DNA of 64,000 nucleotides from Bog-532 sp963805255 (GCA_963805255.1 CAWDTK010000011.1:124001-188000); one strand, 5' to 3'. Shown: positions 8,050 to 19,731, counted from the stretch's first letter. A program made the numbers and translations. The notes: generated from the letters alone by a model not told the origin.

Positions 8050-9466
8050 CTACGCCTTGGAGTGCCGGTCGAGGAACTCGTAGACGTCCGCCTCGTCGAC
8101 CCCCGGGAAGCTGCCGGCCGGCAGCGCGGACAGGACGTGCGAGTGCGCCCGCGCCGAGGGCCAGACCATGCCCTCCCAGCGCGCCTCCAGCTCGGCGGGC
8201 GGGCGCTTGCAGCACTCGCCGTCCGGGCAGGCCGAACGCATCCGGGTGGAGGTGTCCCGGCCGCGGAACCAGCGGGAGTGCTCGTACGGAACGCCCAGGG
8301 TGATGGCGAACCCGCGGTCGGCGCGCGGATCCACGTGCGAGACGCAGAAGAACGTGCCCGACGGCGTGGCCGAATACTGGTAGTACGGCGAGAAGGGGTC
8401 GGCGGCGGTGAACACCTGGCGCCCGGCCCACTTGCGGCACATCCGCTGGCCCTCGATCGCCCCGTCCGGGTCGGCCGGGAAGACCAGCCCGTCGGACTCG
8501 TACGCCTTGAAGATGATGCCGCTGGAGTCGTTCTTGGTGAAGTGGCACGGCATGTCGAGGTGGCGGGTGGCCAGGTTGGTGAAGCGGTGCGCGGCCATCT
8601 CGTACGACACCGAGAACACGTCCACCAGGTCCTCCACGGCCAGGTCGCGCGCCTCCTTGGCGTCGGCCAGGAAGCGGACCGCGGCCCGCTGCGGCATCAG
8701 CACCGCCGCGGCGAAGTAGTTGGCCTCGACCCGCTGGCCCAGGAAGTCCGCGAAGTCACGCGGCTCCCGGTGCCCCAGCAGAAAGTGCCCGAGCGCCTGC
8801 AGCAGAACCGCGCGCGGCGAGTGCGTTCCGACCGGCTCCTGCTTGACGTAGATCCGGTGGTTGCGAAGGTCGGTCAGGGACCGAACGGAATTGGGCAGGT
8901 CCTGCACATACCGCACGGCGAAGCCGTGGCGGCTGACCACGGACAGCAGCATGCCCTGCGACAGGGCGCCGCCCGCGTAGCCCGCCGCCTGCAGCGCGCC
9001 ATCGGCGGCCCCCTCGATCTCCTCGAAGTAGTTGGTGCGCTCGCGCATGGCCGCGCGCAGCTCGGTGTTGGCGGCGCGCGCCTCCTCCGGCGTCGCCGTC
9101 GGCCTGGCCCGGTGCTCGCGCAGCGCGCCGGCCACCTTCACCAGGTGCTCCAGCACGTCGGTGGGCACCCGGGTGCCCACCTTGAGATGCGGCAGGCCGA
9201 GCTCGGCGTAGGCGGGATCGCGCTGCGCCTCCTCGAGGGCGATCTCCAGCTGGGCCCGGCGGCTGGGCGCCTGCCGGCTGCAGCAGCTCCTCCACCGGCA
9301 CCGACAGCGCGGTGGCCAGGTCCTCCAGCACCGAGAACTTCGGCTCGCGGCGGCCGTTTTCCAGCAGCGAGAGCGCGGACGGCGCACGGCCCACCCGGTC
9401 GCCCAGCTCGGCCAGGGTCAGGCCCCGGGCACGGCGAAGGTGGCGAAGGCGCTGGCCCATGGTCAT
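8050..9466 (-). pseudogene. RamB/PrpR-type XRE regulator with ImmA/IrrE and DUF2083 domains, frameshifted
   Basis: The N-terminal frame (from about 9466) encodes an XRE helix-turn-helix: GQRLRHLRRARGLTLAELGD, then APSALSLLENGRREPKFSVL. At 9274-9277 one extra base breaks the frame. Removing one C restores …EELLQPQAPSRRAQLEIALE, as in the family. The rest holds an ImmA/IrrE-like segment, whose usual HExxH is degenerate here (ALGHFLLGH), and a DUF2083 domain with cysteines in RMCRKW and ACPDGECCKR. These resemble the iron-sulfur cysteines known in mycobacterial PrpR. RamB and PrpR control glyoxylate and methylcitrate genes, and this gene is divergent from aceA. The start is uncertain (9514, 9466 or 9460). 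The frameshift may be a sequencing error. Confidence 0.8.
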
Positions 9467-9648
9467 AAGGTCTAGACCATGGTCAGACGTCAACTTTAGC
9501 GATCCTTCTGTCATGAAAAGTAGCTTATCTTCTCGTAACGAAAATTTCTACGTTTTTTACTCGTGAACTTACCGCTTAGTAGCTTGATAACGAGGCATTC
9601 TTGTACAAAGGCGACGAAGTGGCGCTCAATGCAGGAGGCAACGGAAAC
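9467..9648. promoter_or_regulatory. Divergent regulator/aceA control region
   Basis: A notably AT-rich intergenic region between the acyl regulator and isocitrate lyase. AGTAGCTTATC (9519-9529) and AGTAGCTTGAT (9578-9588) form an imperfect direct repeat 59 bp apart; both may be operators for the adjacent regulator. The aceA ribosome site GGAGG lies at 9634-9638. Confidence 0.45.
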
Positions 9649-10956
<1,308 letters not shown>

Positions 10957-11000
10957 ACCGGCCAGCGAACCCCGGCCTTGTGCCCGGGTGAGCGGCCGGT
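10957..11000 (+). terminator. Hairpin after aceA
   Basis: ACCGGCC (10957-10963) pairs with GGCCGGT (10994-11000) directly after the aceA stop. The loop is long and GC-rich and there is no T-run, so this is a weak terminator candidate. Confidence 0.35.
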
Positions 11001-11076
11001 GCGGTTAACGGCGACCGCACTGGCGCGGATCTTAACGAAAGCGAGCAAACTCGACACGGTGTGATCTGTTCCTGTC

Positions 11077-11118
11077 GCCTTATGGCACAGCCTTATGGGC
11101 ACAGCCTTATGGGCACAG
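11077..11118. repeat. Three 14-bp tandem repeats
   Basis: GCCTTATGGGCACA repeated three times; the first copy lacks one G. Lies between the convergent aceA and membrane-protein genes. No function is evident. Confidence 0.7.
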
Positions 11119-11136
11119 GAGGACCCGTTCCCGTCC

Positions 11137-11810
11137 CTACCGCTGCGGGAACGGGTTCTCCTGCGTCGGGGGGAAGGGGTCGCCGCCCGCGCTGCCCGTA
11201 CTGGCCGGCGGGAACAGGTCGTGGACGATCGTCGGTGCGGTGTACTGCTGCTGCGGTGCGGTGTACTGCTGCTGCGGCGGCGGGAAGAACGCACCCAGCT
11301 GGGTGGGCGCCTCGGAATCCTCGGTCAGCAGCCCAGTCGAACGGCCCGCCGGGGCGACGCTGTACGGTGCGCGGCGCCGCCAGCGCGACGGCGCGAACAG
11401 CGGGATCACCATGGCCAGGCCGGCCAGCGCGAGCACGCCATTGAACAGCATGGCCTCGAATCCCTGCCCGTAGATGTGGGTCTTCAGCGGGATCAGCCGC
11501 ACCGCGTGCCGGACGCTGGTCAGGTAGAACCCGGTCAGGGCGAGCAGCGCCAGCCCGGGCAGCCCGGGCGCCAGCGGCGAGACCCACGGAATGGCGATCA
11601 GCAGCCCGGCCACCAGCCCGACGGCGAGCAGGGCCGCCAGCGCGACCAGCACGTGGTGGCTGTGCAGTAATGAGCCGCCGCCCGCGGGCAGGCTGGCCAC
11701 CGCCCCGGCGGGGCCGGCCCCCGGAGCAGCCTCAGGTACCCCCAGCCGCCGGCGAAGAAGATGACCACCGCGGCGGCGACGGCGAGAAAGATCCCGGCAA
11801 GATGCCGCAT
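11137..11810 (-). pseudogene. Four-helix membrane protein, frameshifted in a G-run
   Basis: The start is ATG at 11810 (MRHLAGIFLAVAAAVVIFFA, first helix), preceded by GGAAGGG. After YLRLLR a run of five G's near 11730 would need a sixth G to continue into GAGPAGAVASLPAGGG and three more helices (VLVALAALLAVGLVAGLLIA, LPGLALLALTGFYLTSVRH, AMLFNGVLALAGLAMVIPLF). The cytosolic tail is Pro/Gln-rich with a doubled QQQYTAP. The protein is otherwise complete, about 225 residues. Function unknown. A homopolymer indel is the commonest form of sequencing error, so the gene may be intact in the organism. Confidence 0.65.
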
Positions 11811-12056
11811 GTCCGCATTCCCTTCCGCCACCCGTGCCGCGAAGCGGGGCGGGTGCCTCGTGGCCGGGCGCCCGTGCGGCCGGATGACTGTTACCGAGGG
11901 TAGCGCGCGGGTCCGGGGTTGGGGCTAATACCGGTCCGGCTACCCCGGGCACGACGGCATGGCTCTCCGCAACGAGCCCTTTCGCCACGCCGGCGTAGCC
12001 AGGGCGTAACACCAGGCTCAGCCGACTCACAGCCGACCGCCAGTATCATTCTGCAA

Positions 12057-14562
12057 GTGCGAATCGATGGGGTCTTCGGGGCAATCGGGTCGTTCGCGGT
12101 CAGATTCCGCTGGGTCATCCTGGTGGTGTGGGTGCTGGCCACGTTCGCCGTGCCGCGCTTCCTGCCATCGCTGGCCAGCGTGACGCAGGGCAACAACGCC
12201 AACTTCCTGCCGGCCAGCGCACCGAGCCAGCACGCCGTGGACCTGGCCAAGCCTTTCGGTACCACCAACCTGGTGCCGGTCCCGGTGGTGGCCGCGGTCA
12301 GCCAGGGGCAGCTCACCGCGTCCGACGTAGCGTGGCTGAACACCCTCCGGCAGGACCTCCGCTCCGTGCCGACGGTGGTGCGCGCCAACGACCTGGGCCG
12401 GTCGGGTGACGGCCAGGCCGAGCAGTTGCAGGTGCTGTCCGACGTCAGCCAGGGCGACCAGACCGGCATGACCAACCTGGTCGGCAACCTCCGCACGGCC
12501 ATCGCGCGGGCGGCGCCGCCGCCGGGCCTGCAGGTGCACCTGGCCGGGGTCATCACCGTCCAGGTGGACCAGCAGAAAAAGAGCGGCTCCACCGGCAACC
12601 AGGAGGAGCTGCTGTCGGTCGTCTTCATCCTGGTGCTGCTCCTGCTGATCTTCCGGTCGCTGCTGGCGCCGCTGATCACCCTGCTGCCCGCCTTCATGGC
12701 GGTGGCCATCTCGGGTCCGCTGGTCGCCGAAGCGGCGCACGCGGGCCTGAAGGTCTCGCAGATCGCCCAGCTCATGCTGATCGTGCTGGTGCTGGGGGCC
12801 GGCACCGACTACGGCTTGTTCCTCGTCTTCCGGGTCCGGGAGCAGCTCCGTTCCGGGGTGGAACCCAGGGCGGCGGTGCAGGCCGCGCTCATCCGGGTCG
12901 GGGAGTCGATCACCTTCTCCGCCGCCACCGTCATCGCGGCCCTGCTGTCGCTGCTGGCCGCCACGTTCCAGATCTACTCCCAGCTCGCGATCCCGCTGGC
13001 CATCGGCATCGGCATAATGCTGCTGGCCGGGCTGACCCTGCTGCCCGCGTTGCTGGCCATCTTCGGCCGGGCCGCGTTCTGGCCAACCCAGACGCGCCGC
13101 GGCACGGGCACAGCGGGGATCTGGGGCCGGATCGCCCAGCGTGTCGTCCGGCGGCCCGCGGCCGCGCTGATCACGGGCGTCGTCGTTTTCGGCGTACTGG
13201 CCTTCGCGGTCACCGCGTACAAGCCGGCCGGTTTCGGCGGCACCCTGAACGCCCCGAGCGGCACCGATTCAGCGGCCGGCCAGAGCCTTCTCGCCAAGCA
13301 CTTCCCGGCCAGCAGCGCCAACCCCACGAACCTGATCTACAAGCTGAAGCAGCCGGCCTGGGACAACCCGCGGGTAATAGCGGCCGGTGAGCAGAAAATC
13401 GTGCAAAGCGGGCTGTTCACCGGCGTGACCGGGCCGCTCAACCCGGTCGGGGCGGTCAGCCTGACCCCGGCCCAGTTCGCCGGCCTGCACGCGGAGCTGG
13501 CGTCGCTCGGGCCGCCCTCGACGCTGCCCACCACGCCGCCCAGCCACCTTCCGGTCCCGGTGCGGGCCTACGAGGTGTACCGCGCCACCGCGCAGTACGT
13601 GAGCGCGGACGGCCGGACGATCCAGTTCGAGGCGGGCCTGAAGGCGGGGGAATCCGTCCTCGACCGCCGCGATGAACGCGGTGCCGTCCATCCGCCAGGC
13701 CGCGGCGGCGGCGGCGGCCAGCATGCGCGCCCCGGACTACGGCGTCGGCGGGGAGGCGCCCGCGTTCTACGACATCAGCCAGATCTCCGACACCGACCTC
13801 GTGCACGTGATCCCGATCGCCATCGTGGTCATCGGCGTGCTGCTGGCGCTGGTGCTGCGGAGCCTGGTGGCCCCGCTGTACCTGATCGCCTCGGTCGGCC
13901 TGTCCTACCTCGCGGCGCTCGGCCTGTCGGTGCTGATCTTCATAAAGCTGGCCGGCGACGGCGGGCTGACCTTCATCCTGCCGTTCCTCATGTTCATCTT
14001 CCTGCTCGCGCTGGGGGAGGATTACAACATCCTCGTGATGAGCCGGATCCGGGAGGAAGCCCGTCACTACCCGCTCCGGGAGGCGGTGAGCCGGGCGGTC
14101 GCGGTGACGGGAACCACGGTCACGTCCGCGGGCATGGTGCTGGCCGGGACGTTCGCGGTCTTCGCGGTCGTTGGCGGGCGGGGCTCGGGCGGCAGCCAGA
14201 TCCGCGACGTCGGCGCCGGCCTCGCCCTGGGCGTGCTCATGGATACCTTCGTGGTGCGCACCGTGCTCGTTCCGTCCACGGTCGTGCTTCTCGGCCGGTG
14301 GAACTGGTGGCCGTCCCGGCTCAGCCGCCTGCCGGCCGACCACCCCGGGGACGAGGGTCACGGGGGTGGCGGCGGCCCCGGCGGCGGCCCCGATGACGGC
14401 CCGCCCGGACCGGGTGGCGCGGCGCTCTCCGGGGGCCAGGCAGGCGCGCCGGATCGCCCGGCGGACGCCGCGGGCCAGTCTGACGCGCCCCCCGCCGGGC
14501 ATGAGACGGCCCCCGCCGGGCATGAGACAGCCCCGGCCGGGATCGAGGCCGGCCCCCGATAA
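12057..14562 (+). pseudogene. MMPL/RND-family transporter, frameshifted
   Basis: A protein of about 835 residues with two repeated halves, each with an extracytoplasmic loop and a bundle of helices. The first half has FAVRFRWVILVVWVLATFAV and LIVLVLGAGTDYGLFLVFRV (the GxxxDYG core); the second has FLMFIFLLALGEDYNILVMS (GEDYN) and AVTGTTVTSAGMVLAGTFA. Acidic residues in these motifs carry protons in the family. One extra A at 13651-13652 shifts frame at KAGESV; deleting it restores GDPSSTAAMNAVPSIRQ. GTG at 12057 is preferred because the conserved VFGAIGSFAVRF follows. The C-terminal tail is Gly/Pro-rich. It probably exports lipids or hydrophobic compounds. The frameshift may be a sequence error. 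Confidence 0.82.
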
Positions 14563-14822
14563 GCCGGTGAGCACACCCCGCGTTAGCTGCCCGGCGTCCG
14601 CCCTCTCGCAAGCCGGCCTCCGCCCCCGCGCAAGATTGCAAAGGTGAACTCGGGACATGCCGGTCAGGGTGCTGGCCAGATGGCCCTTGACCGGACAGAC
14701 TCGTGCCGGGAGCCCGAGGTACCGGCATAGGGTACGACCGGACACAGCGTTAGCGCTCGGACACGGCGCTGGCGGCCGGGCCCAGCGGCCCCCGGTCAGA
14801 TGCGAGAGCGGAAGGGACGCCG

Positions 14823-16295
14823 ATGCAAGAACTGCGCTTCGTCGCGGTAAGCGAAGACGGCAGCTACGCCGTCCTCGCCATTCCGGGGCGGAGCGGGCGC
14901 TTCATGCTGCCCATCGACGACCGGCTGCGGGCAGTCGCACGGGGTCAGTTCTCGCGGCTCGCCCAGTACGAGATCGAAGTGGAGAATCCCTTGCGACCCA
15001 AGGAGATCCAGGCACGAATCCGCGCCGGGGAGACAGTCGAGGAGATCGCGGACGCGGCGGGAATCCCGGTCGAGAGAGTCCGGTGGTTCGAGGGCCCCGT
15101 CCTCGCCGAGCGCGGTTACGTGGCCGCGCAGGCGCGGAGCGCGTCCGTTCGCCGCCAGGGAGACTCTACGCCCGGTCCCCGCCTCGGCGAGGTGGTGGCG
15201 GAGCGCCTCACCGGGCTCGGTGCTGATCCCGAGGACGCGCAGTGGGACTCGCGGAAGCTCGGGGATGGGAGCTGGCAGGTACAGCTGGCGTTCCGGGCCG
15301 GCGGTCGCCTGCACATCGCCGAGTGGCTGTTTGACCCGCGCCGCAGGCACGCTTCGCCTGCCGATGACAACGCGGGACGGCTGTCGCTGCCGGAAGCCGA
15401 CTTGCCCGCGCCGACCGGCGGGTCGCTCGGGGCGGCCACCGTGACCCCGATCAGGCCCCGGCCGGACCGCCGGGAGGCAGCACCGCAGCATCAGGCCGTC
15501 GCCGAACCGGTCGAGGAGCCGGCCTGGGCGGCCGCGCACGCGGCGTCACCGTCGTTCGCTCCCCCGCGCCCACCCGTCGTCCGGCCGCCGTCTCAGGCCG
15601 CGCCGCACCCGGGCAACGGTTCGCGGCCGGCAGCGGATGATCAGCGGAACGGGCCCGCCCCGGCGTTCAGCGACCGCCCGGGGGCCAGCGGCCGGGGAGT
15701 GGCTGGCCAGGGAACCGATCGCAGGCCCGCCGAAGAGCCCACGGGAGCACCTGCCCAGAACGTGGCGGCCCAGAACCTGGCAGCACAGAACCTGGCAGCA
15801 CAGAACCTGACGGCACAGAACCTGACGGCGCACAGCCCGGCGTCCCAGAGCGCGACAGCGCAGCGGCCAGCTGCGCAGAGCCCGGCGGCCGTGAGCCCGG
15901 CCGGTCGGGCGGCCGTGAGCCCGGCTGCCGGTCAGCCGACGGCCCAGGCCCAGGCCCCGGCACCGGGCGGGGACGCCGCGACGCGGGATCAGGACCGCCC
16001 GGGCGTGGCCCGGGACGCCGCCGCCTCGCGGGCCGGGGCGCCGCCGGCCCCGGACGCCGCGGCCTCCCGGCTCGGCGCGCCGCAGACGCCGGTAGCCGCC
16101 GAAACCCCGGACGCCGTATCCCGCGGCCCGGGCAACGGCGGGCCGCAGGCCCCGGCCCAGCCGGCGGCCGAACAGCGCGCGGACGAGACGCCGGCCCGCG
16201 GGCGCGGCAAGAAGGCGGCCGGACCACGCGGCCGGCGGTCGTCTGTCCCCTCGTGGGACGAGATCATGCTCGGCAACTCGCGCCAGCCTGACTAG
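14823..16295 (+). CDS. sepH: Septation protein SepH (DUF3071)
   Basis: A 490-residue protein. The N-terminal DUF3071 domain spans about residues 1-190 (MQELRFVAVSEDGSYAVLAI, PLRPKEIQARIRAGETVEEI with a helix-turn-helix-like segment, WQVQLAFRAGGRLHIAEWLFDP). Then comes a long disordered Pro/Ala/Gln region with a short repeat AQNLA/AQNLT (five copies, about 315-340), and the conserved C-terminal tip RRSSVPSWDEIMLG. In Streptomyces, SepH binds FtsZ and stimulates Z-ring assembly. The ATG is preceded by GGAAGGGACGCC. Cytosolic, acting at division septa. It supports the actinobacterial assignment. Confidence 0.93.
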   Translation: MQELRFVAVSEDGSYAVLAIPGRSGRFMLPIDDRLRAVARGQFSRLAQYEIEVENPLRPKEIQARIRAGETVEEIADAAGIPVERVRWFEGPVLAERGYVAAQARSASVRRQGDSTPGPRLGEVVAERLTGLGADPEDAQWDSRKLGDGSWQVQLAFRAGGRLHIAEWLFDPRRRHASPADDNAGRLSLPEADLPAPTGGSLGAATVTPIRPRPDRREAAPQHQAVAEPVEEPAWAAAHAASPSFAPPRPPVVRPPSQAAPHPGNGSRPAADDQRNGPAPAFSDRPGASGRGVAGQGTDRRPAEEPTGAPAQNVAAQNLAAQNLAAQNLTAQNLTAHSPASQSATAQRPAAQSPAAVSPAGRAAVSPAAGQPTAQAQAPAPGGDAATRDQDRPGVARDAAASRAGAPPAPDAAASRLGAPQTPVAAETPDAVSRGPGNGGPQAPAQPAAEQRADETPARGRGKKAAGPRGRRSSVPSWDEIMLGNSRQPD

Positions 16296-16424
16296 AACGG
16301 ACGCGCCCGCCGGTCATTGCCCCAGCCTGTCCTTCGCCGCACATAGGATCGGGCACCGGGAGCCGTCCGGCTTCCCGGGACAGCGAGCTACCGGTGGCAA
16401 CCGAAGGGCAAGGGTGACGGGCGC

Positions 16425-16991
16425 GTGAGCCGGTTTCCGCGTGTGGGCCACCGCCCTCGCGCAGGCGCCGCCGGTGCGGGCCTGTCCATCCTGCTCGCCG
16501 GGTGCGGGGTCGCCTCCGGGACCGGGAGCCTGACCCCGGACGCGCCGTCCACCATGACCGTGAGCAGCGCCGCCTTCAGTGCGGGCGCGCTCCTGCAGCA
16601 TTTCACCTGCCACGGGGCGAGGATCAGCCCGCCTTTGGACTGGAGCGGGGCACCGTCCGAAACGAAGAGCTACGCCATCGTCGTAGATGACGCCGCCGCA
16701 CCGATCACGCCGTACATCTACTGGATAGTGTTCGATATCCCGCAGGCGACCACCGACATCCAGACCGGTCCCCAGTTGCCCCCCGGGGCCAGGCAAGCGG
16801 ACAATAGCCTGGGCCAGCCCAGCTACGACCCGCCCTGCCCGCATTCCCCCGGGCACAGCTACCGCTTTACGGTGTACGCCCTGCAGTCCACGCTGAACCT
16901 GCCGAACGGTGCGTCGACCCTGGCGGCCTGGACAGCGATCGCCAAGGCGGCGATCGCGCGGGGCCGGATCGCCGTCGCCGCCAATCCCTGA
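16425..16991 (+). CDS. YbhB/YbcL-type PEBP lipoprotein
   Basis: 188 residues. The N-terminus is a lipoprotein signal with lipobox LLAGC (cleavage before Cys at about residue 27). The mature part is a phosphatidylethanolamine-binding-protein fold: FTCHGARISPPLDWSGAPSE with the DPDAP-like segment IVVDDAAAP, YWIVFDIP, and PCPHSPGHSYRFTVYAL (the GP.H..H.Y.F motif). Bacterial members bind small anionic ligands; the physiological role is unclear. GTG at 16425 is chosen so that the signal peptide is complete. It would be anchored to the outer face of the membrane. Confidence 0.88.
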   Translation: MSRFPRVGHRPRAGAAGAGLSILLAGCGVASGTGSLTPDAPSTMTVSSAAFSAGALLQHFTCHGARISPPLDWSGAPSETKSYAIVVDDAAAPITPYIYWIVFDIPQATTDIQTGPQLPPGARQADNSLGQPSYDPPCPHSPGHSYRFTVYALQSTLNLPNGASTLAAWTAIAKAAIARGRIAVAANP

Positions 16992-17314
16992 TCGTCCCGG
17001 GCTCCCGCAAGAGCCACGCGGGGGTCCGGGGACACGCGGGGGCCCGGGGAGGGGTGGCCGGCGCACCATGTTGGTGAGCCTTCCCCTGCTCCGGCGCGGG
17101 AAAGTGCGCACAACCGGGGACAAGCCGCTGCAGACTATGGGCCGGAAGTTCGGCAATTCCCGGACACCAGCTAGGCAGGTCCGGGAGAATCAGACGTCGG
17201 GACGACTAGGCGCAGACGGGTCCAGGGCGCTAGCGAAACCGGGGGCAGGTCCGCGTCGATGGCCGCGTATTCCTCGCTAGCGCCACCCAGGAGGCCATGG
17301 TGTTAGGTGGTGAA
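16992..17314. other. Intergenic gap
   Basis: No gene supported. Contains GC-rich direct repeats of the type CGCGGGGGTCCGGGG / CGCGGGGGCCCGGGG (about 17018-17049) and, near its end, the ribosome site for the following gene. Confidence 0.5.
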
Positions 17315-19462
17315 ATGACTCTGCTCGTGGTCCTCGGGGTCGTGGTGATCGCCACGATTTTCGCGGCCCTCTACCTCAGCCTGAAGTCGGGACGAGGCGA
17401 TGAGCCCGCACCCGGTGGCGCAGGAGCCGACGACCGGCAGGCGGGAGGCGGGAGCAGGTCGGCCAGATCACCGTCACTGGCGGGGCGGGTCCGGTCGATG
17501 CCCGACCAGGGCAAGGCCGCCGGATCTTCCCGGCGCCGCTTTGGCGGCGACGATGACGACGAGTACGACATGCCCGATTACGTCGCGGCGCGCCGGTCTT
17601 CCCGCGGCGGCGGCGACCGTAGCGGCCTGGTGGCGGCCGGGACGGGCCAGCGAGCGGCGGGCGGACGGGCTGCGGCCGCCCGCGGCGGGTTCGACAACAC
17701 AGACCCCGCCCTGCACGCTGGCTACGGCCCCGACGGCGCGGGCTACGACGGGTACGACGCCGCAGCCGACACGCGCGTGTCCGGCCCGATGGGCGCCGAG
17801 CCCGGCACCGGGCCATACGGCGCCGAGCCCGGCAACGGGCCATACGGCGCCGAGCCCGGCACGGGGCCCTACGGCACGGGCGGCTACGACACGAATGCCT
17901 ATGACGCGGGCCCCTCCCGCGGGTACGGCAGCGAGCCGTCTGGCGGATATCGCGGTCAGGACAGCGCAGGCGAGCACGGACGTGCCACCAATTCTCCCCG
18001 CCGCCGGTCTCCGGGGTCCGCTCGTCAGGGCACCGGCGGCAGCGAGGTGTACCCACCGCCGGACCGCTACTCCCCCGCTGGCCACCGCAACCCAGTGGAC
18101 CGCCGCGACAGTCCCCGCACCGGACGGCGGCGGATCGCGAAGATCCAGAAGCCGCAGCTGCGGATGGGCCGCTCCCGGCAGGACTACGACAACGATCCGT
18201 GGCCCAGCGCCGACGAGATCGACGGCCTTTCCGACGACCAGTTCTGGAGCGACCTTTCCTCCGACAAGCCGCTGGCCACGACGGCGCGGACCGCGCAGAC
18301 CCCGGGCGATTCCGGCCAGTTCTGGGCACCGGGCGACCGCCTCGGCGGGCCGGGCCCATCGGCCGGCCCGGGCTCACCGGACAAGGTTTCCACCCCGCTC
18401 CAGGCGGGCGCCCCGCCGATGGGCCGCGGGCACCCGGCCCGGAGACATGCCGAAGAGCCGGAAGAGGGCCCGGAGGAGGGCACTGAGCCGCGTCCACTGC
18501 AGCAGCCCGGCGGGCCCGGCGGGTCGCGGCGCCGGGGTGAGCCGGTGCGGCCGGCGGCGCGCGGCGCCGAAGAAGATCCACTGACGAGCGCATCGTTCTC
18601 CCGGCACGCGCGCGAGGCCAGTGACAGCCGTTCCTACCGGGGCTCTCGCCAGGCCCACCGGCCCTCACACGGCCGGCTTGACGAATCGGCGGCCGAGACG
18701 CAGGCCATGCGCCCCGACCCGCGCGGCTACGAGGCGCCGGGCCCGGCCAGGCCAGGCTCACCGCGACGCGGCGCGCCGGGGCCAGGCGGACAGCCCGGGC
18801 CAGGCGGAACAAACGTTCCCGGCCAGCAGGGAACCCTGGGCCTCCCGCCCGCCGGGCACGCTGGGCCGGGCGGGCCGGGTGGCCCCGGCGGATGGCCCGG
18901 GTCCAGCGGAACCCTGCCCCCGGCGGGATCTGGCGGACCCGACAGCGCCAGCAGAGCGACCGGACCCGGCCGAGCGACCGGACCCAGCGGTCCCGGCGGA
19001 CCTAACGCCGTCGGCGGGCCGGCCGGGCGCCGCGACCCGTACGGCGACGGCCGGTACCGCAACGGCACGCGCCCGGCCGGTGCCTACCCCGAAGGCACCG
19101 GCGGCTATGAGCCCCCCGCCCGCGGCTCCCGGCACGCGTCCCCGCCCGGGGCTGGCCGCCCGCCCGCGGCCAGCGGCCCACGGCGAGCGCGTCCCACACT
19201 GCCCGGTCCTGCGTCCAGCGGCCCGTCCTACCCAGACCCGTCCTACCCAGACCCGTCGTATCCGGGTACCAACGGGAGCTCCGCCTACCCCGGGACCAGC
19301 GGGAACTCCGCCTATCCCGGGACCAGCGGGGACTCGCCCTATCCGGGCGGTTCCGGGGGCCCGGGGGGGTACCCACGGGGGCGCCGGTCCAGCAACGGGG
19401 ACAGCCGCCGGCCGGACGACCCCTACGATGACCCCTACGGCCGGCCGGACGACCGCTACTGA
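17315..19462 (+). CDS. Membrane-anchored Gly/Pro/Tyr-rich low-complexity protein
   Basis: About 715 residues. A single N-terminal helix (MTLLVVLGVVVIATIFAALY) anchors a very long, disordered, probably cytosolic tail. The tail contains GAEPGTGPY-type repeats (three copies around residues 160-190), an acidic patch (WPSADEIDGLSDDQFWSDL), and C-terminal YPDPS and YPGTSG.S repeats. Similar one-helix, disordered proteins are common in actinomycetes, but no function can be assigned. ATG at 17315 follows AGGTGG; GTG at 17300 after GGAGG and ATG at 17297 are alternatives. The stop codon lies in the first unit of a 15-bp minisatellite. Confidence 0.7.
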   Translation: MTLLVVLGVVVIATIFAALYLSLKSGRGDEPAPGGAGADDRQAGGGSRSARSPSLAGRVRSMPDQGKAAGSSRRRFGGDDDDEYDMPDYVAARRSSRGGGDRSGLVAAGTGQRAAGGRAAAARGGFDNTDPALHAGYGPDGAGYDGYDAAADTRVSGPMGAEPGTGPYGAEPGNGPYGAEPGTGPYGTGGYDTNAYDAGPSRGYGSEPSGGYRGQDSAGEHGRATNSPRRRSPGSARQGTGGSEVYPPPDRYSPAGHRNPVDRRDSPRTGRRRIAKIQKPQLRMGRSRQDYDNDPWPSADEIDGLSDDQFWSDLSSDKPLATTARTAQTPGDSGQFWAPGDRLGGPGPSAGPGSPDKVSTPLQAGAPPMGRGHPARRHAEEPEEGPEEGTEPRPLQQPGGPGGSRRRGEPVRPAARGAEEDPLTSASFSRHAREASDSRSYRGSRQAHRPSHGRLDESAAETQAMRPDPRGYEAPGPARPGSPRRGAPGPGGQPGPGGTNVPGQQGTLGLPPAGHAGPGGPGGPGGWPGSSGTLPPAGSGGPDSASRATGPGRATGPSGPGGPNAVGGPAGRRDPYGDGRYRNGTRPAGAYPEGTGGYEPPARGSRHASPPGAGRPPAASGPRRARPTLPGPASSGPSYPDPSYPDPSYPGTNGSSAYPGTSGNSAYPGTSGDSPYPGGSGGPGGYPRGRRSSNGDSRRPDDPYDDPYGRPDDRY

Positions 19463-19689
19463 GCACACTGCTACTGGGCACACTGCTACTGGGCACACTG
19501 CTACTGGGCACACTGCTACTGGGCACACTGCTACTGGGCACACTGCTACTGGGCACACTGCTACTGGGCACACTGCTACTGGGCACACTGCTACTGGGCA
19601 CACTGCTACTGGGCACACTGCTACTGGGCACACTGCTACTGGGCACACTGCTACTGGGCACACTGCTACTGGGCACACTGCTACTGGGC
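19456..19689. repeat. 15-bp minisatellite, 15 units plus a partial one
   Basis: CTACTGGGCACACTG repeats without interruption from 19471 to 19680, plus 9 bases. The first unit (19456-19470) differs by one base, CTACTGAGC…, and that base makes the TGA stop of the upstream gene. The array is otherwise perfect and ends 42 bp before the nei start. Confidence 0.95.
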
Positions 19690-19731
19690 GGCGCCGTCAT
19701 CGGGCGGCGCCGCCTGGGGCATGCTGAGGCT

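Noticed and set aside
7741..9468. 575-codon plus-strand frame
   Set aside because: Antisense to the acyl regulator and the dehydrogenase remnant; Arg/Ala/Gly-rich shadow.
18621..19727. Open frames through the minisatellite encoding (TATGH)n, (CPVAV)n or (SSVPS)n
   Set aside because: A 15-bp unit without stops leaves several frames open automatically. None has a convincing start or homology.
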